Below, piece by piece: positions 40,901-44,199 of a DNA stretch of 64,000 bases. The stretch is from assembly GCF_037265215.1 (NCBI RefSeq), contig NZ_CP147737.1, positions 1,954,001 to 2,018,000 of the forward strand, given 5' to 3'. This stretch comes from Xenorhabdus griffiniae (GTDB taxonomy: Bacteria > Pseudomonadota > Gammaproteobacteria > Enterobacterales > Enterobacteriaceae). Below the pieces are notes generated by a model. The model ran no database searches. It saw only the letters and a program-made list of their open reading frames with translations, and had not been told where the DNA came from. A program made the position numbers and the translations under genes. Position 1 is the stretch's first letter. Every line of letters starts with the position of its first letter.

Positions 40901-42184
40901 CTGGAGGGCTGTCGCTTCTGCACGGCTCAGATAATTGGGGAAAAAATTAAACTCAAGTGTGACCGGTTTCTGGTCATCCTCGCTGTTAGCGAAAGCATAT
41001 TGGTGAAGCGTGATAACAAGCGGGAATGGGGCGCCACGTTGTATTTTTGAGCATTTGAATGTGGCATCGGGGATAGCGGCGTTCACGTCTATTTGTTCAA
41101 ATGACAGCATGATATCGAATAACTGGGTTCGTCCGGTCTGCTGCTGGATTTGTGTGAGCCGGTTGATTTCCGAGAGTGGCAAACGTTGATGTTTGTAGCA
41201 ACGCCTTAATTCTGTTGCCGTTTTCCCCATCACATCGAGGAAAGTGTCATGGGGCGAAACGGTGATACCGACTGGGATCACCGATGAAAACATCCCTGCC
41301 GTATGTTTTTGTTGGCTGTTTTTACGGTTATCTACAGGAATGCCAATAACAATATCTTCATCTTCTGTCAGTGAGTAAGCCGTGCGTGAAAAATAGCAGG
41401 CCAGTGCGGCATACATAAAATGCAGAACAGACAATCCATGTGTAGCGACGGTGTCTTCTATTCGCTGGAAAAGCGTTTTATCCAATGGCCAGGTTAGCGG
41501 CTCGGCATGTTCATCATCTGCTGTTTTCTCTAAATTTGCGGGCTGAATTAAGGCGGGCGGTAAATTTTTATAGCGCTCTGACCAGAATTGCTGATCTTGC
41601 TGATAATGCTTTGAGTTTAAATAGGCGTTATCTTCATGAATAAAGTCGAGATAAGAGGGCGCCGCTTTTGGCGATTTCTTTCCTCTGCTGAGCCGAGTAT
41701 ACGTATTGGCTATTTCTGCGGAAATCAGTCTTAACGTCATCGTATCGCCAATAAGATGATGACAGCAAAACTGACAGTACCAACGGTTATCACTTACCCG
41801 TAACAGGGCAAAACGCCATAGTTCACTGTACAAATCAAACGGCCGCTTGAAGGCCGTACGGATATATTGTTCAGCTTGTTCTTCTGCGTTGTTATGATCT
41901 GAAAAATCGTGGATTGTCACGGATACAGGCAAAGCATCGGTGAGTGCTTGCTGTGGTAATTCCTCAGTCTTAACGAGTCGTAAACGCAATACATCATGGC
42001 GACAAACAACAGTCTCAATAGCGCGTACTAACAGTGCGTCATCCAACTTTCCCTCAACAAGGAGCACTGAACCTAAGTTATAGCAGACACTATGAGGGCG
42101 GCAGAGCTGGCTGAGCCAGACAACTTGCTGGGAAGAACTGAGTGGGAATTTTATATTATTACTACTATTGCGTGACATAGGCAT
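19520..42184 (-). CDS. Initiating NRPS of line B: seven modules with starter condensation domain
   Basis: This is a 7554-residue synthetase. Its first condensation domain (residues ~10-440, HHLIGDT ~142) diverges from the others and precedes the first A domain, as in starter C domains that N-acylate the first residue. Modules follow with carrier serines near 1030, 2090, 3180, 4249, 5334, 6389 and 7474. Internal C domains alternate strictly: LCL (HHIITDG ~1223), dual E/C (HHLLQTQGD ~2193), LCL (~3373), dual (~4353), LCL (~5525), dual (~6491). Codes in order: DAWFLGVTFK, DAWLLGAVCK, DAWFLGVTFK, DASNIGEVGK, DASNIGEVGK, DASTVAAVCK, DPWIMGAVCK. This predicts an alternating L/D chain of mostly hydrophobic residues. 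The C-terminus carries a short acidic docking motif (SAEELMTIL). The ATG at 42184 has AGGAG eight bases upstream; a second ATG lies three codons in. It lies downstream of the decarboxylase gene after a ~295-bp gap. Confidence 0.95.
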   Translation of the reverse strand: MPMSRNSSNNIKFPLSSSQQVVWLSQLCRPHSVCYNLGSVLLVEGKLDDALLVRAIETVVCRHDVLRLRLVKTEELPQQALTDALPVSVTIHDFSDHNNAEEQAEQYIRTAFKRPFDLYSELWRFALLRVSDNRWYCQFCCHHLIGDTMTLRLISAEIANTYTRLSRGKKSPKAAPSYLDFIHEDNAYLNSKHYQQDQQFWSERYKNLPPALIQPANLEKTADDEHAEPLTWPLDKTLFQRIEDTVATHGLSVLHFMYAALACYFSRTAYSLTEDEDIVIGIPVDNRKNSQQKHTAGMFSSVIPVGITVSPHDTFLDVMGKTATELRRCYKHQRLPLSEINRLTQIQQQTGRTQLFDIMLSFEQIDVNAAIPDATFKCSKIQRGAPFPLVITLHQYAFANSEDDQKPVTLEFNFFPNYLSRAEATALQSRLMVLIEAALTSLETPIRCLPLLPLTEQQQLLVDFNATQTDFPQETLIHQLIEAQIAKTPNATAVVFAEQSLSYDELNRRANQLAHYLIELGVRPDDRVAICAERSLDAIVGLLGILKAGGAYVPLDPTYPTERLAYMLDDATPVVLLTQTAQCDRLRDSVPATVPVIVLDAQETLFEAQPTHNPQAHALGLTSRHLAYVIYTSGSTGQPKGVMVEHRNVLRLIINSGFAEIGPDDCIAHCANVSFDAATWEVWAGLVHGARIVLIPEKVLLQPTLFGQCLSSEGVSALFLTTALFNQYADLIGPSLSGLRYVLFGGEQADNRPAIRLRTEHPPTHLLHVYGPTETTTFATAYEIPVMENEDVEGKSRKLPIGHPIANTQIYILDTQGQPVPIGVAGEIHIAGDGVARGYLNRPELTAERFLPDPFSSEPDARMYKTGDLARWLPEGNIEYLGRNDFQIKLRGFRIELGEIEAKLRQCDGVREAVVLAREDEPGQKRLVAYLRPQEEVELVPAELRQQLTQHLADYMLPSAFVSLDTFPLTPNGKLDRHALPAPDLSAIVARSYEAPIGEIETALVQIWQELLSLEQVGRHDHFFELGGHSLLATQLVARVRQLLARELPLQQLFEQPVLMQLAQTLTSASTMAQIVIPVADRSQPLPLSFAQQRLWFLGQLDPAASLAYHIPVALRLTGPLNRPALTCAFNQLIARHESLRTRFTLVAGQTCQHIDSADIGFTLTYQDLRSLPAEAQSNCIAELTALDTQTPFDFTQGPLLRGHLLQLTDEEHILLFTQHHIITDGWSVGVLMHELNVLYRAILDGQDAPLPPLPIQYADYAVWQRHWLQEEEAAFTAQRDFWCTQLEDAPALLSLPTDRPRPAIQSFIGSRVPVHIEAGLLDSLKKLGLRHHTTLFMTVLSAWSLVLARLSGQDDIVIGTPVANRPHHELEGLIGFFVNTLALRITFNNDLSVADLLAQIRERALAAYDHQDLPFEQVVEALQPERNLSYSPIFQVMLALNNTPAQSLALPEVQCTPIEQMHPSAHFDLTLSLTETEAGLVGELEYASDLFDAATVERIAGYFNNVLTAMVADDAQLIATLPMLPASERQQLLVDFNATQTDFPQNALIHQLFEAQAAQYPDTLAVIYEDQTLSYGELNYRANQLAHYLITLGVCPDDRVALCTERSLEMVVGLLAILKAGGAYVPLDPAYPAERLLYMLEDAAPVALLTQSVLAQSEWLAQFNTLPTILLDNPEPCLSTQPTGNPDAQALGLASHHLAYVIYTSGSTGQPKGVMIEHFSLCNLIATQQHVLALTPDSRVLQFASNSFDACIWESCMALMAGGRLYLAKRADLLPGALLSSYLTEQAISHVLLSPTALAAMDSLPDTLQTLLVGGEACPSTLVKRWSPGRQMLNAYGPTEITVCATLYPCVSSTEDNPPPIGRPIANTRIYILDAHGQPVPRGAAGEIYIAGVGVARGYLNRPELTAERFLADTFSATPNARMYKTGDLGRWLPDGNIEYLGRNDFQVKLRGFRIELGEIETKLTQCGGVREAVVIAREDETNQKRLIAYLLPKEGAELVPAELRQQLAQHLADHMLPSAFVTLDAFPLTSNGKLDRQALPAPDLSAVVTRSYVAPIGERETTLAQIWQKLLGLKQVSRHDHFFELGGHSLMIISLIEELRNLGWQLHVRSVFAAPILNDMAQAIQRDANTFIVPPNLIPERCTAITPDMLPLVSLSQAEINAIVDTVYGGASNVQDIYPLAPLQEGILFHHLLQTQGDAYLLRIVLACDTREHLDAFLAALQQVIDRHDILRTAIYWQGLEQPVQVVWRQALMTVDELTPISTDDIPAQLLAHTDPHQHRINLNQAPLFAADIAHDPAQNEWLLILRFHHLVNDHMTSDLIFAEIVQILQGNAKTLPPTLPYRNFIVQTLSTPAAEHEAYFHSQLADIDEPTSPFGILGVPNDNSAINEHSLLLDPTLAKAIRTQARRLGVSASVLFHVAWAQVLAHTSGRDDVVFGSVLLGRLQGGAGADRILGMFINTLPLRISLGERTVQESVQETYQNLTTLLEHEQAPLALAQRCSGVAPPLPLFSTLLNYRHSQADKGETNDTIWTAMHLRLVSAEEQTNYPITLSVDDFGDDFQLTALTVTDIAPERINTYLTTAISGLIDALVHHPQQALRAIPILPKAERQQVLINFNATQADFPRDAVIHHLFEMQAAQHPDTIAVVFEGQTLSYGELNSRANQLAHYLITLGVRPDDRVALCVERSLEMVIGLLAILKAGGAYVPLNPDYPTERLAYMLNDAAPVVLLTLKTQLNKLSNTVPTVLLDPLFDRKQPIWATQPTNNPDALALGLTSRHLAYVIYTSGSTGQPKGVMVEHRNVVSLIINNGFADIGPDDCIAHCANVSFDAATWEVWAGLVHGARILLIPEKTLLQPTLFGQRLSTEGVSALFLTTALFNQYANLIGPALSGLRYVLFGGEQADIRPAIRLRTEFPPKHLLHVYGPTETTTFATNYEIPTRADQDVDSKLPIGHPIANTQIYILDTQGQPVPVGVAGEIYIAGDGVARGYLNRPELTAERFLTDPFSSEPDARMYKTGDLGRWLPDGNIEYLGRNDFQVKLRGFRIELGEIEARLTQCDGVREAVVLAREDEPGQKRLVAYLLPQEGIELVPAELRQQLAQHLADYMLPSAFITLDAFPLTPNGKLDRRALPAPDLSAVVTRRYEAPVGETEIILAEIWQDLLGLEHVGRYDHFFELGGHSLLAIQLAARIRQQLARELPLQQLFDQPLLRDLAHSLADASTTTQATIPVADRHQPLPLSFAQQRLWFLAQLDPAASLAYHIPMALRLTGQLHRPALIRALDLLVARHESLRTRFVLVSGQPCQQIDPADRGFPLSYQDLRALTPDAHSNRIAELTDLEAQTPFDLTQGPLLRGHLLQLADEEHILLLTQHHIISDGWSIGVLLREFSALYRAALDSQDDPLPPLPIQYADYAVWQREWLQESAIAKQRDFWCSQLEGAPALLTLPTDRPRPAVQSYVGRRLPVNFDADLLTSLKRLGQRHRTTLFMTVLSAWSIVLARLSGQADIVIGTPIANRPHHELEGLIGFFVNTLALRITLDNSSSVADLLAQVREHAFAAYAHQDLPFEQVVEALQPERNLSYSPIFQVMLALNNTPQHISRQALALPELQLTHIEQEHYSAHFDLTLSLAENEDGRLVGELAYATDLFDATTIERLVGYLTNVLTAMVADETQLIGALPLLPESERRQLLVEFNATQQNFPQDALIHQLFEAQAAQHPEAIAAVFEEQTISYGELNRRANQLAHHLIGLGVRPDDRVAICVERSPEMVIGLLAVLKAGGAYVPLSPTYPPERLAYVLDDAAPVVLLTQTSLLDRLGNRLPHVLLDALVFDKGTEDNPDPQTLGLTSHHLAYVIYTSGSTGQPKGVMVEHAGFRNYLQWGLSYYVTTRPTDSIVSSPFAFDATVSSLYLPLLCGGKLHLIREGQTLTELVPALLSPSMAPTTLVNVTPTHFAAIGKGLLTEKRTCPARCFIVGGEVLPQSVVALWRELSPESRIINEYGPTETVVGCITFDTRHQASIVDNIPIGKPIANTQIYILDALGQPVPLGVAGEIYIGGAGVSRGYFNLPELTAERFISDPFSTAPNARLYKTGDLGRWLPDGNIEYLGRNDFQVKLRGFRIELGEIEAKLEQCHGVREAVVLAREDEPNQKRLVAYLRPREGVELVPAELRQQLAQHLADYMLPSAFVTLASFPLTPNGKLDRQALPAPDSSAIVVRHYASPVGEMEITLAQIWQKLLGLERVGRHDHFFELGGHSLMIVSLIEELRNLGWQLDVRSVFVAPVLIDMAQTVRRDANTFVVPPNLIAEECTNITPAMLPLVSLSQTEIDAIVTTVPGGGANVQDIYPLAPLQEGILFHHLLQTQGDNYLLQSVLAFDTRERLNAFLAALQRVIDRHDILRTAVCWRELAQPVQVVWRQAPLKVNTFTPTTTGDVVTQLKRHTDPRQHRINLNQAPLFAADIAPNPAQDEWLLALRFHHLVSDHLTLELIFAEIALILQGKTEKLPAVLPYRNFIAQILATPTAEHEAYFRTQLADIDEPTAPFGILKVHPDNDCVAEARLPIAPDLAKAIRTQARRLGVSPSVLFHVAWAQVLAHTSGRDDVVFGSVLSGRLQGGAGADQILGMFINTLPLRISLDGHTVQDIVQDTYHNLIALLEHEQAPLVLAQQCSGVEQPMPLFSTLLNYRHSALNAAEAVDATWTGIRILSAEEGTNYPISLSVDDLGDDFLLTTQTITEITPERINAYLATAIHGLVDALVHNPQQAIRDISILPAAERQQLLVDFNATQMDLPQEVFIHLLFEAQAAQCPDAIAVVYQDQTLSYGELNRRANQLAHHLIGLGVRPDDRVAICVERSPEMVIGLLAVLKAGGAYVPLSPTYPPERLAYVLDDAAPVVLLTQMSLLDRLGNRLPHVLLDALVFDKGTEDNPDPQTLGLTSHHLAYVIYTSGSTGQPKGVMVEHAGFRNYLQWGLSYYVTTRPTDSIVSSPFAFDATVSSLYLPLLCGGKLHLIREEQTLTELVPALLSPSMAPTTLVKITPTHFAAIGKGLLAEKRTCPARCFIVGGEALPQSVVALWRELSPESRIINEYGPTETVVGCITFDTRHQASIVDNIPIGKPIANTQIYILDAQGQPVPLGVAGEIYIGGAGVSRGYLNQPELTAERFIPDPFSTAPNARLYKTGDLGRWLPDGNIEYLGRNDFQVKIRGFRIELGEIENRLVDCEGVQEAVVIAREEENGDKRLVAYLIPQPDVTLNPTELREQLSASLMEYMLPSAFVTLASFPLTPNGKLDRKALPAPDLSAVVVQDYVAPVGEIEITLAQIWQELLGLERVGRHDHFFELGGHSLLAIQLVTHIHQKLARDLSLQQLFDQPVLMHLAQTLTGASTMAQIVIPVADRSQPLPLSFAQQRLWFLGQLDPAASLAYHIPVALRLTGPLHRSALTGAFNQLIARHESLRTRFVLVDGQPCQHIDPADIGFTLPYQDLRLLAPQAQDSRIAELTALEAQTPFDFTQEQLIRGHLLQLADEEHVLLLTQHHIISDGWSIGVLVHELSVLYRAILDGQDTPFPPLPIQYADYTVWQRHWLQDAVLTIQRDFWCTQLAGTPALLTLPTDRPRPAVQSFVGSRVPVYVDADLLGSLKKLGLRHHSTLFMTVLSAWSLVLARLSGQDDIVIGTPVANRPHHKLEGLIGFFVNTLALRITFNDDLSVADLLAHVRERALAAYAHQDLPFEQVVEALQPERNLSYSPIFQVMLALNNTPTQALAFPDVQCAPIEQMYPSAHFDLTLSLTETETGLTGELEYVTDLFDTATVERIAGYFNNVLTAMVADETQRIATLPMLSASERQQLLVDFNATQVDFPQDALIHQRFEAQAARCPQANAVVFGEQTISYGELNRRANQLAHYLIALGVCPDDRIAICVERSLEMVVGLLGILKAGAAYVPLDPAYPVERLAYMLDDASPVALLTQVSLVETLSSDLPTVLLDTVSLDTYAISNPDACALGLTPHHLAYVIYTSGSTGQPKGVMVEHRGLYNLTQTQIEAFHITANSRLLQFASFSFDACISEIATTLCQGACLVLASREALLPGEALMNTLKTQAITHVTLPPVVASALTPDAGLPNLTTLVLAGEACSSSLIKRWATDQRIIINAYGPTESTVCATLTPCDPQDERVPPIGRPIANTQIYILDTQGQPVPLGVTGEIYIGGLGIARGYLNRPELTTERFLTDPFSSQPDARMYKTGDLGRWLPDGNIEYLGRNDFQVKLRGFRIELGEIEARLMQCHGVREAVVLAREDEPGQKRLVAYLRPQEGIEPVPTELRQQLAQYLADYMLPSAFVILETFPLTPNGKLDRQALPAPDLSAVATRSYETPIGETEIALAQIWQKLLGLKQVSRHDHFFELGGHSLMIVRLIEELRKLGWQLDVRSVFVAPILVDMAQAIQREASIFVVPPNRIPKNCTAIMPDMLPLIALSQVEIDTLVEQIPGGAGNVQDIYPLAPLQEGILFHHLLQTQGDNYLQQSLLAFDTRDRLDSFLKALQQVINRHDILRTAIYWQGLEQPVQVVWRQAQLTIREFPAATTDDIPAQLLAHTDPRQHRINLNQAPLFATDIAHDPAQDEWLLALRFHHLVSDHLTLELIFAEIALILQAKTEKLPPISPYRNFIAQTLNTPTAEHEAYFRTQLADIDEPTAPFGVLNVKIGNDLVTKAHLAIAPDLAKAIRTQARRFGVSPSVLFHIAWAQVLAQTSGRDDVVFGSVLLGRLQGGAEADQILGMFINTLPLRISLDGRTVQDIVQETYHNLTALLEHEQAPLVLAQQCSGVEQPMPLFSTLLNYRHSFSNGTAEGETEAAENTWVGIRVLSAEERTNYPISLSIDDLGEDFQLTALTITEIVPEQINAYLATAVSGLIDALINNPQQAIRDISILPAAERQQVLTDFNATQVNFPQATLIHQLIETQAAQHPDALAVIYEDQTLSYGELNHRANQLAHYLIALGVHPDDRVAICAERSLEMIVGFLAILKAGGAYVPLDPAYPSERLAYMLDDAAPVALLTQSELAQSEWLVQLNTLPTVLLDNPEPCLSTQPTDNPNPQALGLMPHHLAYVIYTSGSTGQPKGVMIEHHSLCNLVTTQQHVLALTADSHVLQSTANSFDPSIWEYCMTLMAGARLYLAKRTSLLPGAILSSYLTDQAISHVILSPTALAAMDFLPDTLQTLMVGGEACSSILVKRWSSGRQMLNAYGPTETTVCATLYPCSSSDESTTDNPPPIGRPIANTRIYILDAHGQPVPRGVAGEIYIAGAGVARGYLNRPELTAERFLPDPFSSQPDARMYKTGDLGRWLPEGNIEYLGRNDFQVKLRGFRIELGEIETRLSQCDGVREAVVIAREDEPGQKRLVAYLLPQEGVELVPAKLRQQLSQHLADYMLPSAFVTLTDFPLTPNGKLDRQALPAPDSSAVATQGYEPPHGRIETALAQIWQDLLGLESVSRHDHFFELGGHSLMVVRLITRIQDRFLVSIPLTALFTSTTLVEQANVILSAQMNVVGGDELESIQNDLDSLSAEELMTILSGKETRGGSK
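22940..26109 (-). other. Module B6 (LCL C-A-T), predicted Tyr or Phe
   Basis: The code DASTVAAVCK comes from FDACISEI, VTLPPV, LVLAG and NAYGPTESTVCA. It resembles aromatic codes, close to the gramicidin S Phe pocket DAWTIAAVCK. The next C domain is dual, so a D-aromatic residue is expected. Confidence 0.78.
26110..29359 (-). other. Module B5 (dual E/C-A-T), Asx-like code
   Basis: The code DASNIGEVGK comes from FDATVSSL, VKITPT, FIVGG and NEYGPTETVVGC; the aligned 278 position is read here as N/I by neighbouring alignment and N in B4. The GEVGK end is shared with Asn codes (DLTKLGEVGK). The A domain is almost identical to that of module B4. Confidence 0.6.
29360..32569 (-). other. Module B4 (LCL C-A-T), Asx-like code
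   Basis: The pocket DASNIGEVGK comes from FDATVSSL, LVNVTPT, FIVGG and NEYGPTETVVGC. Its substrate is uncertain; a small polar or amide side chain is likely. The following dual E/C domain predicts the D form. Confidence 0.62.
32570..35839 (-). other. Module B3 (dual E/C-A-T), predicted Ile/Val/Leu
   Basis: The code DAWFLGVTFK comes from FDAATWEV, LFLTTA, VLFGG and HVYGPTETTTFA. It sits between Leu (DAWFLGNVVK) and Val/Ile codes. It is the same as in module B1 and the first visible module of line A. Confidence 0.72.
35840..39019 (-). other. Module B2 (LCL C-A-T), bulky hydrophobic residue
   Basis: The code DAWLLGAVCK is the same pocket as module B10, with NAYGPTEITVCA at core A5. The following C domain is dual, predicting the D form. 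Confidence 0.75.
39020..42184 (-). other. Module B1 (C-starter-A-T), predicted acyl-Ile/Val/Leu
   Basis: The N-terminal condensation domain begins FPLSSSQQVVWLSQ rather than the PLSFAQQRLWF of the LCL domains and has HHLIGDT as its active-site motif. With no upstream carrier on this protein, it fits an acyl-CoA-using starter domain. The A domain code is DAWFLGVTFK. Confidence 0.75.
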
Positions 42185-42479
42185 TGCTTAACTCCTGCTT
42201 GTGATACTAATTAGCTGGATTCATCAATTTAATTTGATTTATGTGACATGGCTGCACGCTAGAATATGATTGGTTAACTAACTCTTTCATAAACGGATGC
42301 TTTATTTTTTAACTTTTGTTATAAAAAGAAGGGATTTGTGTATTTTTGATTATTTGTATAAAAAATATTGATATAAGTATGGTGATAGGGAGTTTGCCAT
42401 TGACAACACGATATGAAACCTGATTTCTCCCCGCTTAGCGGGGAGATATAAGACGCATCTTGAAGTGAGATTGGTATAC
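42185..42479. other. Gap between line A operon and line B operon
   Basis: This 295-bp stretch is AT-rich and has no gene. Its right part (42400-42478) is a palindromic repeat that abuts the decarboxylase stop codon. The left part, upstream of the line B start, is the likely place for a separate line B promoter. I could not pick convincing -35/-10 boxes. Confidence 0.65.
42400..42478 (-). repeat. Palindromic repeat, copy 5, downstream of the decarboxylase
   Basis: Read on the minus strand it starts TATACCAATCTCACTTCAAG and ends with a TTTCATATCGTGTTGTCAA tail. The hairpin is TCTCCCCGC (42426-42434) with GCGGGGAGA (42438-42446) around a 3-base loop. It lies directly after the decarboxylase TGA, a plausible transcriptional end for line A. 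Confidence 0.82.
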
Positions 42480-44153
42480 TCAACAAATTAAGTTGTGTAG
42501 CGTTTGCCAAAACGAGCTTTGTTGTGCTAGCTGACGCTGCTCTTCAAGCATATTTTCGAGTATTGCCAACGTGGTCAGAGGATTTGCCAGCACGACCCGC
42601 AAAACGGTTGTGGGCTGTCGATCCCATTGCACGGGTTTGAGACTGGTATGTGAGACAAAAGATTTTCCAGCGGACCACTGCACCGCTTGGATATTCTGGT
42701 TCAGTGCATTAATTGCTCCATGCAATTGCTGTTTCACCTGGCCTGAACTTTCCCGTAGTGCCTGTAATACCTTTGGCGGCACGTATCGGTAGGTCAACAG
42801 GCAAAGCTGTGGTTCACTGATCAACTCGAAATCTTCTTGCTGACGGATGAGATTGGCGAATTGTCGTGCTTTCTCGATACTTGCATCGATCAGGCCAGCC
42901 AATCTTTGGCGGCCAAGCAAGTGGAAGTTACTGTGTAACATCAGCGACATTGCACTGCGTGAACCTTCCAAAGTATGGCGCCCCAGATCCTTTGACCCCT
43001 TGCGTACAATATAATTAGCATGTTGGGCGATGGCGTTGGTCAGGGTAGGCTGACGGAACAACACCATACCTGCTCCCATAGGCACATACATTTGTTTATG
43101 TGCATCGATAGTGACGGTATCAGCACGTTCGATACCCGTAAATAAGTGCCGGTAGCGTTCGGACAACAAGCTCGCTCCGCCCCAGGCGGCATCGACATGA
43201 AAATGACACTGTTCCTGTTCAGCGATATCCGCCAGAAGATCCAGCGGGTCAATGGCACCGGTTTCTGTGGTGCCAGCTATTCCGACAATCGCCATAGGCT
43301 TGATATTGCGCTGGCGCAGCTTTTGCAATTGTGTGAGCAGAGCATCAATGCTGATCCGCCCCTCTCTGTCGGCATCCACTTTTATCAGGGCATCCTGCCC
43401 TAATCCAAGAATATCCACCGCTTTTTTCAGCGAATAGTGTCCGAGTTCCGATACCAAAATAGCTAAGCCACTATAGCCATAGTGCATCAGCCCCCTGGCT
43501 AATCCCTCACGTGCCAGACCAGCAAACTCCCCGTCGGCGGGCATAAGCTGGTTTCGGCACGCCCACATGGCGGTTAAATTAGCCACGGTTCCACCAGAAC
43601 AAAAGGTCGCCAGCGCATGATCACTGCTGTGAAGCCACTGTTTATAGAAAGTTTCATCACCGTGATATACCAGCTTGTGCATCATACCCAGAACCTGCCG
43701 TTCCAGCGCAGTTAAAATATGCGATGTTTCCAGTTTGACCAGATTCTGATTCAGGGCTGTTACTATCTTGCCAAGAGCAGGCAAATGTTTAGGGAGAGCC
43801 GATGTCATGTGACCGACAAAGGCCGGTGATGATACAGGCACAACCTGATTGAGGATATTTTCGCTCAGATACTGGGTATATGCCCCAGCATCAACCGGAG
43901 ACTCTGGGATAATCACGGAGGAGAACTGACTTTCAAGTTCCGTTAGTTCGCGTATGGGTTTGTTTAATTCGCGCAGACAATAAGCGACAGGGTCACTAGC
44001 AATTTCCGTTTCCAGTCCGGCTAGATCTTCGTCACCGACACCGGAAATAAACTGGTTGAGCAGTGCTTGCCATTCTTGCTCATCCAGACAGTGCGTGTTA
44101 AGCGTTTTTTTATCCGTTTCGTCGTGATCCAGGCTGTCAGGAAAATACAGCAT
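42480..44153 (-). CDS. panP: PLP-dependent aspartate 1-decarboxylase (beta-alanine forming)
   Basis: This 557-residue group II decarboxylase is of the PanP type. It has HVDAAWGGA, and the PLP-binding lysine is Lys353 in DAHKQMYVPMGAG. The SGGTVANLTAMW block is characteristic of the family. PanP-type enzymes convert L-aspartate to beta-alanine and CO2. A diaminobutyrate or glutamate decarboxylase is the main alternative. The gene follows a synthetase with a predicted beta-Ala module, with only a few dozen bases between them, so its likely job is precursor supply for line A. I chose the ATG at 44153 because AAAGAGG stands six bases before it; the in-frame ATG at 44174 has no visible ribosome-binding site. 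Confidence 0.88.
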   Translation of the reverse strand: MLYFPDSLDHDETDKKTLNTHCLDEQEWQALLNQFISGVGDEDLAGLETEIASDPVAYCLRELNKPIRELTELESQFSSVIIPESPVDAGAYTQYLSENILNQVVPVSSPAFVGHMTSALPKHLPALGKIVTALNQNLVKLETSHILTALERQVLGMMHKLVYHGDETFYKQWLHSSDHALATFCSGGTVANLTAMWACRNQLMPADGEFAGLAREGLARGLMHYGYSGLAILVSELGHYSLKKAVDILGLGQDALIKVDADREGRISIDALLTQLQKLRQRNIKPMAIVGIAGTTETGAIDPLDLLADIAEQEQCHFHVDAAWGGASLLSERYRHLFTGIERADTVTIDAHKQMYVPMGAGMVLFRQPTLTNAIAQHANYIVRKGSKDLGRHTLEGSRSAMSLMLHSNFHLLGRQRLAGLIDASIEKARQFANLIRQQEDFELISEPQLCLLTYRYVPPKVLQALRESSGQVKQQLHGAINALNQNIQAVQWSAGKSFVSHTSLKPVQWDRQPTTVLRVVLANPLTTLAILENMLEEQRQLAQQSSFWQTLHNLIC

Positions 44154-44159
44154 AGTTTG

Positions 44160-44166
44160 CCTCTTT
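44160..44166 (-). promoter_or_regulatory. Ribosome binding site that sets the decarboxylase start
   Basis: On the minus strand AAAGAGG is followed by six bases and then ATG (44153). It supports the shorter N-terminus MLYFPDSL. Confidence 0.65.
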
Positions 44167-44199
44167 AGAGTCATTAATAATATCGGTCATGTTTTTCTC

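Noticed and set aside
44154..44174. Longer decarboxylase start at 44174
   Set aside because: It has no Shine-Dalgarno, while AAAGAGG is correctly spaced for 44153. It cannot be fully excluded.
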